From NCBI GenBank assembly GCA_003512125.1, contig DOSQ01000034.1, positions 1 through 17,680 of the forward strand: a stretch of 17,680 nt of DNA, given 5' to 3'. Below are positions 6,968 through 14,844 of this stretch, in pieces. Under the pieces are notes generated by a model, which made no database searches, was not told where the DNA came from, and saw nothing but the letters and a program-made list of their open reading frames with translations. The position numbers and the translations under genes were made by a program. Every line of letters starts with the position of its first letter. The first letter of the stretch is position 1. Source of the DNA: Acidaminococcaceae bacterium (GTDB lineage Bacteria; Bacillota; Negativicutes; Acidaminococcales; Acidaminococcaceae).

Positions 6968-8109
6968 GATTTTGGAACTGCCTGTTTTTCTGTTTCCGGC
7001 AGCGGCGTCTCGAAGTAGATGCTGCGGCTGGGAAATGCGCAGCTTACGTTGTTTTCTTCCAGAATTTTCATGACTGCCAGATTAAACTTTTCCCGTGCCC
7101 TGAGGTAGACGGAATTGTTGGGAGCTTTGGCATAGCATACGATCCGGATGTTTAACGAGCTGTCTCCGAATTCAAAGAAGTTGACATCAATGCCGTCGTT
7201 GTAAATTTCGTCCAGGTCTACGCAAAGCTGGCGGATCTGCCGGCACACAAGTTCCATCTGTTCCCGGGTGGTGCTGTAGGTAACCCCCAGCATAAACTGG
7301 ATGCGGTATTTTTGCCGCTGGGTGTAGTTGATGATGGGCGTGTTGCTCAGCAGGTTATTTGGCACATAGACCAGTTCCTGGTAAAACGTACGGATACAGG
7401 TGCTGCGAAACGATATTTTTTCCACAATGCCTTCGATGTTATTGGCGGAGATCCAGTCCCCGATGACAAAGGGACGCTCCGTGATGATCACAATGCTGCC
7501 GAAAATGTTGGCCAGAGAATCTTTGGCAGCGAAGGCGATGGCCATGGCGCCGATGCCAAGAGACGCGATGAATGCGGTAATGTCATAGTCCCATTCTCTG
7601 GCGACCATGACGGTGCCCAACATGACGCACATCATATGTGCCAGGGCGGAGATCAGTTCGGCAATGGTTTCGTCAATATTCAGATTGGAACGTTTCAAAA
7701 TCTGCATGACCAGCCCGTGACCTGCATCGCACAGGTTATATACGCCCCAGATGAGGCAGATGATCAGGCTGCTGCGCAATATTTTGTCAAAGGCCGGATG
7801 TTGGGAAAACGGATTCAGGGGGCTGAGTACGATAAACGCATAAAAGGCCAGGATCCACAGATAAGTCTGGATGGGATGATTGAAAGCCTTGAAGAAGTCA
7901 TCGATAAAATCGTAATGGTACCGCTCTTTTAAATGCGCTGTCAGGCTCAGGATAAAGGATCGGTAGCAGATGCGGAACAGTAAAATAAACGCACAGGTCA
8001 GGATGGAAGCTCTCCATTCCGGCCAGGCTGCAATCCAGAACTCCGGCGTCAGGATGGTTGCAGCCGTGGAAGAAACCGTAGCAATAGCAGTGGTAAAAAA
8101 TTCAGACAT
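6964..8109 (-). CDS. MscS-family mechanosensitive ion channel
   Basis: A 381-aa membrane protein, longer than the 286-aa E. coli MscS because of extra N-terminal helices. Hydrophobic segments lie near residues 34-56, 80-97, 110-126 and 153-171. They are followed by the pore helix region ITAFIASLGIGAMAIAFAAK (177-196), then DSLANIFGSIVIITERPF, which is the family hallmark linking TM3 to the beta domain. The cytoplasmic part includes VPNNLLSNTPIINYT and the C-terminal alpha/beta domain. Such channels open under hypo-osmotic membrane tension to release solutes. The start ATG 8109 follows AGAAGGG. It appears to be a single gene with its own promoter, convergent with and touching adenine deaminase. 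Confidence 0.92.
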   Translation of the reverse strand: MSEFFTTAIATVSSTAATILTPEFWIAAWPEWRASILTCAFILLFRICYRSFILSLTAHLKERYHYDFIDDFFKAFNHPIQTYLWILAFYAFIVLSPLNPFSQHPAFDKILRSSLIICLIWGVYNLCDAGHGLVMQILKRSNLNIDETIAELISALAHMMCVMLGTVMVAREWDYDITAFIASLGIGAMAIAFAAKDSLANIFGSIVIITERPFVIGDWISANNIEGIVEKISFRSTCIRTFYQELVYVPNNLLSNTPIINYTQRQKYRIQFMLGVTYSTTREQMELVCRQIRQLCVDLDEIYNDGIDVNFFEFGDSSLNIRIVCYAKAPNNSVYLRAREKFNLAVMKILEENNVSCAFPSRSIYFETPLPETEKQAVPKS

Positions 8110-8151
8110 GTGAACCCTTCTTTTCCAATTTTTTTGTTCTTAATTACGTAT

Positions 8152-8188
8152 GCTATACAATTATAGCAATCCGGATAACATTTTTAAA
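8152..8188 (-). promoter_or_regulatory. Promoter of the mscS-like gene, with a palindrome on its -10
   Basis: On the minus strand TTTAAA (8188-8183), a 17-bp spacer, then a perfect TATAAT (8165-8160). The -10 lies inside the inverted repeat GCTATA-CAAT-TATAGC (8152-8167), which could be a repressor site or chance. Confidence 0.6.
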
Positions 8189-8277
8189 GTTTCTTTTCAA
8201 TTTTTTGGAATAAAAGTTCATGATATGTAAAGGGTCGAAGGGATAATTCCTGTCTTTCTATTGGGGAGAGTATGTGT

Positions 8278-8283
8278 TATAAT
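8278..8283 (+). promoter_or_regulatory. -10 element for the AEC permease gene
   Basis: A perfect TATAAT 60 bases before the ATG at 8344. No good -35 is present at 16-18 bp (TTTCTA at 8255-8260 is the best). A 6-bp inverted pair, GCCGTA (8298-8303) and TACGGC (8320-8325), sits in the leader. Confidence 0.45.
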
Positions 8284-8343
8284 AGCACCTAACATGCGCC
8301 GTACTGTCTTCACAATTAATACGGCTGATTTCAGGTAACAATA

Positions 8344-9306
8344 ATGGACTGGGAACGGATCATATTAGTATTTACGGATATCCTGCTGCCGCTGGCGGCG
8401 GGATATTTTTTAAAAATTCATACCCTGCTGCCGCAAAAGGCCTGCGACTGGCTGATCAGGTTCAATGTGATTGTGATGGTGACGTTGCTGACGCTGATGA
8501 GCTTCTGGGTGCTGCCACTTTCCGCGCAGCTGCTCTGGCTGCCCATCATCGGGATACTGATCACGGCAGTGCCCGGTTTCATTGGGGCAAAATGTTTTGC
8601 GGACCGTTTTGATAACGAGCTGGATCGGGGAGCTTTCGTGATTTCCGCCATGCTTTCCAATATCGGAACCATCGGCGGCCTCTGCGCTTTCATCCTGTAT
8701 GGGGAAGAGGGCTTTGCTTACGTACAGCTGGTGGCTGCGCCCCAGAATATCCTGATGGTGGCAGCCGCGTTTCCCATGGCCAAATATTATTATGAAAAGC
8801 ATCAGGCGACAACAAAGCAGGCAAAGCTGCGGCTCAGCTTCCGGGAGATGTTCATCACTTGGAACCAGGTTGGGATCCTGGGCATGGTGGCCGGTATGCT
8901 GCTGCAGCTTTACGGCATCGAACGACCGCTGGTACTGGGTGTGCTGTTCCATAATCTGGTGCATGTGCTGGCCTGGGTATCCCTGTTGCCTGTAGGTTAC
9001 CTGATTGATTTCAGCCGGGCGCGGTTTTATTACCGGCAGGTCGTCAGTATGTTGTGGCTGCGTTTTGTCATTGTGCCCGCGTTGTTTTACCTGTTGTTTA
9101 AATTGCTGTTTACCGATCAGGTGCTGCTGGGTTCGCTGCTGATACTTGCGGCGACGCCGGCGGCTATCAATTCGGTGATTACCGCGCAGTTGTATAAATT
9201 GAATGTAGATATAACCATCGCAGCTTTTTTACTGACCACGGTGGTGTTTGTGCTGCTGGTGTTCCCGCTGTTCTTTTTCTATATCCATTTCGGCGGGTCA
9301 TTGTAA
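8344..9306 (+). CDS. AEC-family permease (auxin efflux carrier / MdcF-type)
   Basis: A 320-aa integral membrane protein, the usual length for bacterial AEC carriers. About ten hydrophobic segments are spread over the whole chain, with a charged central loop near residues 150-170 separating two halves. Family signs are the SAMLSNIGTIGGL stretch (101-113), which matches the S(M)xxNxGxxGLP region of the first half, and the late ATPAAINSVITAQLY (270-284) with the following LLTTVVFVLLVFPLF helix. Bacterial members export or take up organic acids such as malonate or malate, but the substrate cannot be read from the sequence. ATG 8344 has only a modest AGGTAA ahead. It is flanked by a divergent mscS-like gene and a separately promoted DUF456 gene, so probably monocistronic. 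Confidence 0.82.
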   Translation: MDWERIILVFTDILLPLAAGYFLKIHTLLPQKACDWLIRFNVIVMVTLLTLMSFWVLPLSAQLLWLPIIGILITAVPGFIGAKCFADRFDNELDRGAFVISAMLSNIGTIGGLCAFILYGEEGFAYVQLVAAPQNILMVAAAFPMAKYYYEKHQATTKQAKLRLSFREMFITWNQVGILGMVAGMLLQLYGIERPLVLGVLFHNLVHVLAWVSLLPVGYLIDFSRARFYYRQVVSMLWLRFVIVPALFYLLFKLLFTDQVLLGSLLILAATPAAINSVITAQLYKLNVDITIAAFLLTTVVFVLLVFPLFFFYIHFGGSL

Positions 9307-9451
9307 GGAACCACTGGTTTTATGCGGTTGTCTGGTTCGCGGCCCATGAAAAAAATCTGGCACCATGCAGGCGTAGTACAGCGCTGTTCTGTGAATATTT
9401 TGTGTCTTTCCCGGGAGTTCACACTTCTTTCATTTTTTCTTCTTCCTACTG

Positions 9452-9460
9452 TGCTATAAT
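9452..9460 (+). promoter_or_regulatory. Extended -10 promoter for the DUF456 gene
   Basis: TGCTATAAT is a perfect extended -10; the -35 region is only T-rich. The transcript would have a leader of about 100 nt that includes a small hairpin (AGGCG-GGG-CGCCT). The rest of the 262-bp gap 9307-9568 shows no gene. Confidence 0.6.
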
Positions 9461-9568
9461 GAGTTTCGTCCAAAGGGGAATGACAGGAAAGGCGGGGCGC
9501 CTGTGTTCCGTTTTATCTTTTTTGATATGTAAGCAGGAAACAGTGAGACGTTTGGGAAAGGAGCTTCG

Positions 9569-10114
9569 ATGGAACAGATTTTTTCCAATCTGGCAGATTC
9601 GTATATGCTGGAATGGCTGGCTGCTGTTGTTCTGATTTTAGTGGCGGTGGCTATGTCCCTGTTCGATTTGCCGGGCAACACGCTGATGGTGGGAAGCTGT
9701 CTGGGTTTTGCGTTCTACGATCCGTCCAAGTATTTTGATATCCGCATCATCTCGGCTGTGATTTTGATTTACGCATTAGGGGAGATCTGGGAATTTGTTC
9801 TGTCCTTCTTTGGGATTAAAAGGAAGGTCAAAGACATCTCCTGGTGGGGCGTTCTGCTCATTGGCTGCGGCACCTTTGTGGGCACGGTTATGGGAACTAC
9901 GGCATTTCCCGTGGCGGGCAGCGTGATTGGCGGTGCCATTGGCGCGTTTGTGATGGCCTATCTGTATGAGTACATGCGTTCTCACAATTTACAGCACGCA
10001 GGGGCGCTGGCGTGGCAGGCGGCCAGGATGCAGTTTGTGGCCATGCTTGGCAAACTGGTGGCAACCTTTGCGATGGCAATTCTGTTGGCCAAGCAGATTT
10101 TCTTTTACGCGTAA
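9569..10114 (+). CDS. DUF456-family membrane protein
   Basis: 181 aa with four or five hydrophobic segments (about 17-33, 36-50, 60-80, 92-110, 115-133 and 158-178). The pattern fits DUF456: an early LPG motif (34-37), a GEIWEFVLSFFGIKRK segment in the middle, then Gly-rich helices (GTFVGTVMGTTAFPVAG, SVIGGAIGAFVMAYLYEY) and a final Gly-Lys-containing helix. The family is widespread in Bacteria and has no established function. The start ATG 9569 follows AAAGGAG by 5 bases. It has its own promoter and looks monocistronic; the next gene lies 168 bp on. Confidence 0.78.
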   Translation: MEQIFSNLADSYMLEWLAAVVLILVAVAMSLFDLPGNTLMVGSCLGFAFYDPSKYFDIRIISAVILIYALGEIWEFVLSFFGIKRKVKDISWWGVLLIGCGTFVGTVMGTTAFPVAGSVIGGAIGAFVMAYLYEYMRSHNLQHAGALAWQAARMQFVAMLGKLVATFAMAILLAKQIFFYA

Positions 10115-10207
10115 CGGGCAGAACCGGTAAAAATAGTATAATTGTTACAGATTTTATCGGCTTATGCCGTAAAAATGAAAATAAATTGCAATAATTTGAT
10201 CTTTGGC

Positions 10208-10235
10208 TTGGATTTTAACGGCAGTATGCTAAAAT
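10208..10235 (+). promoter_or_regulatory. Candidate extended -10 promoter for the 2-hydroxyacid dehydrogenase
   Basis: TTGGAT (10208-10213), 16-bp spacer, TAAAAT (10230-10235) preceded by TGC to give an extended -10. Transcription would begin near 10242, at the foot of the hairpin described next. Confidence 0.45.
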
Positions 10236-10239
10236 GAGT

Positions 10240-10271
10240 GGGACAGAGTATTCTGTCCCGTTTTTTATTTT
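10240..10271 (+). terminator. Terminator-like hairpin just upstream of the dehydrogenase ribosome site
   Basis: Perfect 8-bp arms GGGACAGA (10240-10247) and TCTGTCCC (10252-10259), loop GTAT, then G and TTTTTTATTTT. It ends one base before GGAGGTG. It may terminate the DUF456 transcript, or act in the leader of the downstream gene. Confidence 0.65.
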
Positions 10272-10282
10272 GGAGGTGTGTT

Positions 10283-11245
10283 ATGGATTTAAAAAATAAA
10301 ATTGTGGTTTGCAGCGGGAAGATCCGTCCCGTGGCGATGGAATATCTGCAGGATAAGGTGACACTGAAAAGCTGGCAGGAACGGGGCCGGATACCGGAAC
10401 CACAGTGGACGGAATGGCTGCAGGAGGCAGACGCACTGTATTCTTCCGGCAATATCCGTATTGATGAAGCGCTGTTGGAAAAAGCGCCGAAGCTGCAGGT
10501 AGTGGCCCAGGCTTCGGTGGGGTATGATAATTTTGACGTGGAGGCCTGCCGCTCCCGTAACGTAAAGATTGGCAACACACCGGGGGTACTGGTGAATGCG
10601 GTAGCGGATATTGCGTATGGTCTGCTGATTGATACAGCCCGGGGCATCGTGCGGGGGCATCTGCATACAAAGAGCGGAATGTGGGGGGAACGGAAGGCCC
10701 TGGGCCTGGGTGTTGATCTGTACGGAAAAACCCTTGGCGTGGTGGGTTTCGGCGATATCGGCAGCGCCATTGCAAAACGGGCGCAGGCCAGCGGCATGCG
10801 CGTCATTTACCATAACCGCAACCGCCGGCTGAACGATGCTGCATTAGGCGCACGGTATGTTTCGTGGGAAGAGCTGCTGCAGACTTCTGATTTTATCGCG
10901 GTGGCGGTTACACTGAATCCGACAACGGAAGGCATGTTTAACGAAGCGGCGTTTGCAGCCATGAAAGATGGTGTGCGTTTTGTGAATATATCCCGGGGCA
11001 GGGTGGTAGACTCAGATGCGCTGTATCATGCGTTGAAGAGCGGAAAGGTGGCGGCGGCCGGGCTGGATGTGACGGAACCGGAACCCCTGCCGGGAGACCA
11101 TCCCCTGCTGACGCTTCCCAATATTACGGTAACGCCCCACATGGCTTCGGCTACGGAGGAGACCCGGGATGAAATGGCGCTGGTTACGGCGCAGAATATT
11201 ATCGCTGCCCTGGCCGGGCAGCCCATGTTAGCACAGGTGAAATAA
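10283..11245 (+). CDS. D-isomer-specific 2-hydroxyacid dehydrogenase (NAD(P)-dependent)
   Basis: A 320-aa soluble oxidoreductase that interconverts a 2-oxoacid and its D-2-hydroxyacid. The nucleotide-binding motif is GFGDIG (155-160). The catalytic triad is visible: Arg238 in NISRGRVVD, Glu265 in DVTEPEP and His286 in TPHMAS. The upstream signature NTPGVLVNAVADIAYGLL is that of the glyoxylate/hydroxypyruvate reductase branch, which is the closest guess; D-lactate, phosphoglycerate or other substrates are not excluded, although no ACT domain of SerA is present. The start is ATG 10283 after GGAGGTG; a TTG/GTG-type extension to 10238 would pass through the hairpin and is unlikely. It is followed after 2 bp by the CHAD gene, so the two are co-translated. 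Confidence 0.9.
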   Translation: MDLKNKIVVCSGKIRPVAMEYLQDKVTLKSWQERGRIPEPQWTEWLQEADALYSSGNIRIDEALLEKAPKLQVVAQASVGYDNFDVEACRSRNVKIGNTPGVLVNAVADIAYGLLIDTARGIVRGHLHTKSGMWGERKALGLGVDLYGKTLGVVGFGDIGSAIAKRAQASGMRVIYHNRNRRLNDAALGARYVSWEELLQTSDFIAVAVTLNPTTEGMFNEAAFAAMKDGVRFVNISRGRVVDSDALYHALKSGKVAAAGLDVTEPEPLPGDHPLLTLPNITVTPHMASATEETRDEMALVTAQNIIAALAGQPMLAQVK

Positions 11246-11247
11246 AA

Positions 11248-12510
11248 TTGGCATGGAAACTTTGCCTGCACGGTGTGCGGGTCGCCCATCCGGAAACCTT
11301 TACGGAAGATGTGGCGAAGCTGCTGAAACGCACCGTAAAGCAGGGAAAACTGCGAGAAAAAGAATATGGCGAAAATCGAAGCGCCCGGTATCGCCGTAAC
11401 AGGCTGCAGGGTGGACCGCTGGCTCCCTTTACGGTGCGGGTGATGGAAGGTATTGTTCTGGTAAATTCCCATCTTTTTGATTTGTTCGATGTCGAGTTCC
11501 GGTACCGTGCAGGCAGTGAAGAACAGGTACTGGAAGCCGTGCAGGCTTTGCTTTCCGGCGGCGACGAATTCGTAATGGCGGAGCCGGATCTGAAGCTGCG
11601 CCTTGCGGCCATGGCAGGCCGGCCCTATCCGCAGGTGGACGGAGCGGTGGGATGGCTGAAAGCGATGCGTCAATATCTGTACTGGCAGGTTTTCATAATC
11701 AGCTGGTTCTGGCATCTGCTGTACAAGGAGCCTGCGAATAAATTGCTGGTACGCCAGCTGCGTGTGAAGATCCGCCGGCTTCGTTCCTGCCTGGTGTTTT
11801 TCAGGGAGGGCCTGCCCGGGGATATGGCTGCACAGTGGCAACAGTTTTTCCGGGAAGAGGCTGAGGTCCTTTCCAATATGCGGGAGCTGGATGTGGCGGC
11901 ACAGGCCTGTGTACGGCAGCTTGGCACGGCAGCGGAGGAAGGCGCAACATCGCCTTCGTTGTTGCTGGACGTGTTTTTGTCGTTGCGGCAGGACGAACAG
12001 GACAAATATTTTTTGCATACGTTTTTGCATCAGCATACGGAGAAACTGGCGGAGTTTATGCTCTGGCTGAACCGGTTGCAGGGTGCCGCCTTTAAGGAGG
12101 CAGGAAAAGAACCGGCCCGGCGTTATGTGGCGCGCCGGACGGAAGCGTGGTGTAAACAGATGCTTGCCCTCAATAAAAAGTATCCGGATTTTTCTGATAT
12201 GGATGACCTGCACAAGGTGCGTATCAAGGTGAAACGGTTCCGGTACGTGACCCAGACGATCGGTCTGGTCCGGCTGCCCGTTGACCTGTTACGGCAGATG
12301 AAGCAGTTGCAGGATGTGTTGGGCCTGCTGCATGACGATTACGTCAATGCGTATTGGGCCCGGGGGATTGCGCTGCAGCATCCGGAAGAGGAGGCGCTGC
12401 AGAAACAGATCCAGTCGTTTTTAAGCTGGCAGAGTGCCCGCTCCGAATCGTCTCTTGCAGTGATCTCGGAAATGTGGGAGCACTTTTTGCAGATGCTGAA
12501 AGAAAAATGA
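11248..12510 (+). CDS. CHAD-domain protein
   Basis: 420 aa. Residues about 150-415 are a CHAD domain, an all-helical module shown in other bacteria to bind inorganic polyphosphate through conserved basic helices. First half: VRQLRVKIRRLRS (168-180) and NMRELDVA (210-217). Second half: LHKVRIKVKRFRY (321-333) and LGLLHDDYV. In the first half the usual His before the Arg-rich helix is Arg169; the second half keeps His322. The first 130 residues are basic and not assigned; CHAD proteins often carry a CYTH domain here but I cannot see one. TTG 11248 is the start: AGGTGA (11235-11240) lies 7 bases ahead inside the previous gene's end, giving translational coupling. ATG 11253 is out of frame. No polyphosphate kinase gene is in the window. 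Confidence 0.82.
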   Translation: MAWKLCLHGVRVAHPETFTEDVAKLLKRTVKQGKLREKEYGENRSARYRRNRLQGGPLAPFTVRVMEGIVLVNSHLFDLFDVEFRYRAGSEEQVLEAVQALLSGGDEFVMAEPDLKLRLAAMAGRPYPQVDGAVGWLKAMRQYLYWQVFIISWFWHLLYKEPANKLLVRQLRVKIRRLRSCLVFFREGLPGDMAAQWQQFFREEAEVLSNMRELDVAAQACVRQLGTAAEEGATSPSLLLDVFLSLRQDEQDKYFLHTFLHQHTEKLAEFMLWLNRLQGAAFKEAGKEPARRYVARRTEAWCKQMLALNKKYPDFSDMDDLHKVRIKVKRFRYVTQTIGLVRLPVDLLRQMKQLQDVLGLLHDDYVNAYWARGIALQHPEEEALQKQIQSFLSWQSARSESSLAVISEMWEHFLQMLKEK

Positions 12511-12529
12511 AATAAAATGTAAAGACAAA

Positions 12530-12558
12530 TTGAAATAATCAGCAGAATCATGTAAAAT
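12530..12558 (+). promoter_or_regulatory. Sigma-A promoter of the 145-aa unknown gene
   Basis: TTGAAA (12530-12535), a 17-bp spacer, TAAAAT (12553-12558). Both boxes differ from consensus by one base. The start would be near 12565, giving a leader of about 35 nt with a strong AGGAAGAGGAGG ribosome site. Confidence 0.7.
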
Positions 12559-12598
12559 AGATAAATAAATAAACAATAAGGAAGAGGAGGATATATAA

Positions 12599-13036
12599 AT
12601 GGCTGTCGTAAAAAAAGGCGAATTACCAAGCGTGATCCACAACAATGAGTGCTCTGAGGCAATTGTAAAATGGGGGAATGCAAACGGCTACCCGCTGATC
12701 AAGGCGAAAATGTTTGATGCAATGGGCACGTATGTTGGCTTTTCCAAAAACTATTTTATTAAAGCAGACCGTCGACCGCCTATCCCGGGAGGCTGGGAAT
12801 TAACAGTTGAAGAATTTGAACCGGAGACCCGTATTATTCCGCTGAACACGGATAAAGAAGGTGTAGTAAACCGTTTTGTCCTGAAAATGGTGGAAGAGTT
12901 TGAAAAGGAAGGCCTGGAAATGAAACTGGCCGACACATGGTATGATTCCTACGGGTATGTACTGCGCGACCTGAGCGTGACCGGACATCCGCTGCTGATC
13001 AATAACTTTGAGGATATTATTGAAAATATGCGGTAA
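12599..13036 (+). CDS. Unrecognised 145-aa soluble protein
   Basis: I do not recognise this family. The protein is acidic overall, has no signal peptide, no membrane helix and no cofactor motif. The N-terminal half has conserved-looking Gly, Trp and aromatic residues (VKWGNANGYPLIKAK, FDAMGTYVGFSKNYF, ADRRPPIPGGWELTVEEF); a highly charged helix follows (FVLKMVEEFEKEGLEMK), and the end is LLINNFEDIIENMR. ATG 12599 has an excellent GAGGAGG 8 bases upstream. A good promoter and a strong terminator enclose it, so it is a small, probably well expressed single-gene unit between the CHAD gene and putP. Its codon use looks like that of its neighbours, which speaks against recent transfer. Function unknown. 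Confidence 0.85.
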   Translation: MAVVKKGELPSVIHNNECSEAIVKWGNANGYPLIKAKMFDAMGTYVGFSKNYFIKADRRPPIPGGWELTVEEFEPETRIIPLNTDKEGVVNRFVLKMVEEFEKEGLEMKLADTWYDSYGYVLRDLSVTGHPLLINNFEDIIENMR

Positions 13037-13051
13037 TCGTGTATCGTTTTG

Positions 13052-13089
13052 AAAAGCGCGGCTTCTGTACAGCAGCGCTTTTATTTTTT
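13052..13089 (+). terminator. Rho-independent terminator after the 145-aa gene
   Basis: AAAAGCGC-G-GCT (13052-13063) pairs with AGC-A-GCGCTTTT (13071-13082) and is followed by ATTTTTT. Clear intrinsic terminator 15 bases past the stop codon. Confidence 0.85.
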
Positions 13090-13159
13090 ACAGTTTTATG
13101 ATAAACTGTCCATATATCATTTCGCAGATTCCAAAATTTACTTTTGAGGGGTTTTGACT

Positions 13160-14704
13160 ATGGGTTCACAATTGTATTATATTATTGCTACAATTGCGTT
13201 TTACCTGATCTTTGTATTGCTGATCGGGTTTTATTACGCAAAGAAGAATGAATCAGCTTCCGATTTCTATCTGGGTGGCAGGCAGTTAGGGCCGCTGGTC
13301 ACCGCCATGAGCGCGGAAGCTTCTGATATGTCCAGCTGGCTGCTGATGGGCCTGCCCGGCGTTGCCTATCTGTGCGGTTCGGCGGATGTGGCCTGGACCA
13401 GTATCGGGCTGGCGGTGGGTACGTATCTGAACTGGCTGTTTGTGGCAAAACGGCTGCGTATCTATACGCGTATTACGGATTCCTTTACGCTGCCCCAGTT
13501 TTTTTCCGCACGGTTCCACGATGACCGTCATATCCTGACCGCTTTTGCCGCGGCAATTATCGTTATTTTCTTCATCCCCTACACCGCTTCCGGCTTTGCG
13601 GCCTGCGGCAAGCTTTTCGGCAGTCTGTTCGGTGCGGATTACATGACGGCTATGATTATTTCAGCAGTGGTCATTGTATCCTATACGGCAGCAGGCGGTT
13701 TCCTGGCGGCATCGACTACGGACTTTGTCCAGAGTATTATTATGACCTTCGCTTTGTTGTTTGTGCTGGTTTATTCCACTACGATGGTGGGCGGCATAGA
13801 CGCAGTGCTGGATAATGCCAGAGCGCTGCCGGGGTATCTGTCCCTTACGGAAACCTATTCAGTGAAGACCCACAGTGCGGTGCCTTACACCTTGCTGACC
13901 ATTGTTTCTACCATGGCCTGGGGTCTCGGGTATTTTGGCATGCCTCATATTCTGCTGCGCTTTATGGCCATTGAAGATGAAAATAAACTGGCCGTGTCCC
14001 GCCGGGTCGCTTCCGTCTGGGTCGTCATCGCCATGTTTATCGCGATTGCCATCGGTATCGTGGGCAAAACCATGACCGATGCCGGTCTGGTAAAGAACCT
14101 GACGGACGCCAATACGGAAACCATCATTATCCAGATCGCCAATACCATTGCGGAAAACGGTGCACTGATGGCCATCGGGGCCGGCCTGGTTCTGGCGGGT
14201 ATTCTGGCCAGCACCATGTCTACGGCAGATTCCCAGTTGCTGGCGGCAGCTTCCAGCGTAAGCCAGGATATTCTGCAGGGTACCGTGCGGGCCAATTCGG
14301 ATAAAAAGGCCCTGAGCAAAAAACAGAGCATGTTTGCGGCCCGGATCACGGTTATCGTGATTGCGATACTGGCTGTCATTATCGCCCGGGATCCCGGCAG
14401 TTATGTATTTAAAATCGTGGCGTTCTCCTGGGCGGGTTTCGGCGCGTCCTTCGGGCCTCTGGTGCTGGCGTCCCTGTTCTGGAAGCGGACCACTTTTGAA
14501 GGGGCGTTGTCCGGCATGGTAGCCGGTGGCGTCATGATTTTCGTCTGGAAGTTCCTGGTTGCGCCTATGGGCGGTATCTGGGGAATCTACGAACTGTTGC
14601 CGGCATTTTTGGTGAGCCTGGCAGTCCTGATCGGGGTCAGCCTGATAACTACGCCGGACGAAGAGGTCATGAAGGAATTTGAAGAGATGGAACAGTCTTT
14701 ATAA
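13160..14704 (+). CDS. putP: Na+/proline symporter, PutP type
   Basis: A 514-aa solute:sodium symporter, close to the 502 aa of E. coli PutP, with about 13 membrane helices. Proline uptake is driven by the sodium gradient. The first Na+/substrate region SAEASDMSSWLLMGLPG (51-67) keeps Asp56 and Ser58, equivalent to E. coli D55 and S57. The second, ASTMSTADSQLLAAAS, keeps Ser354/Thr355, equivalent to S340/T341. DFYLGGRQLG (35-44) and TDSFTLPQFFSARF are also standard. The start ATG 13160 has GAGGGG 8 bases ahead; a TTG six bases earlier is less likely. It is enclosed by terminators on both sides and so forms a single-gene unit. Related SSS transporters for other amino acids cannot be fully excluded, but the match to PutP is strong. 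Confidence 0.92.
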   Translation: MGSQLYYIIATIAFYLIFVLLIGFYYAKKNESASDFYLGGRQLGPLVTAMSAEASDMSSWLLMGLPGVAYLCGSADVAWTSIGLAVGTYLNWLFVAKRLRIYTRITDSFTLPQFFSARFHDDRHILTAFAAAIIVIFFIPYTASGFAACGKLFGSLFGADYMTAMIISAVVIVSYTAAGGFLAASTTDFVQSIIMTFALLFVLVYSTTMVGGIDAVLDNARALPGYLSLTETYSVKTHSAVPYTLLTIVSTMAWGLGYFGMPHILLRFMAIEDENKLAVSRRVASVWVVIAMFIAIAIGIVGKTMTDAGLVKNLTDANTETIIIQIANTIAENGALMAIGAGLVLAGILASTMSTADSQLLAAASSVSQDILQGTVRANSDKKALSKKQSMFAARITVIVIAILAVIIARDPGSYVFKIVAFSWAGFGASFGPLVLASLFWKRTTFEGALSGMVAGGVMIFVWKFLVAPMGGIWGIYELLPAFLVSLAVLIGVSLITTPDEEVMKEFEEMEQSL

Positions 14705-14735
14705 CATTGCAGAGGTAACACTGCAATGCGTTTTT
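14705..14735 (+). terminator. First terminator after putP
   Basis: Perfect 8-bp arms CATTGCAG (14705-14712) and CTGCAATG (14721-14728), starting at the base after the stop codon, then CG and TTTTT. Confidence 0.75.
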
Positions 14736-14754
14736 GTCATGAATCTGTACGTAC

Positions 14755-14801
14755 AAACTGTCACCGGGCAGTACGATTTTGTATGACCCGTGACAGTTTT
14801 T
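14755..14801 (+). terminator. Second terminator after putP
   Basis: AAACTGTCACCGGG (14755-14768) pairs with CCCGTGACAGTTT (14787-14799) with one bulged C; the closing TTTTT is the U tract. With the previous hairpin this makes a tandem terminator insulating putP from the DUF1934-argS genes. Confidence 0.75.
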
Positions 14802-14844
14802 ACTATGAAATTTATGAAATCCAAGAAGCGAGCCCGGAGGCTGC

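Noticed and set aside
10158..10169. CGGC-TTAT-GCCG hairpin after the DUF456 gene
   Set aside because: Only 4 bp of GC stem and no U tract on the + strand; the hairpin at 10240 is a far better terminator.
11026..12213. 395-codon open frame on the minus strand opposite the CHAD gene
   Set aside because: Shadow of the real + strand genes; composition and lack of motifs mark it as non-coding.
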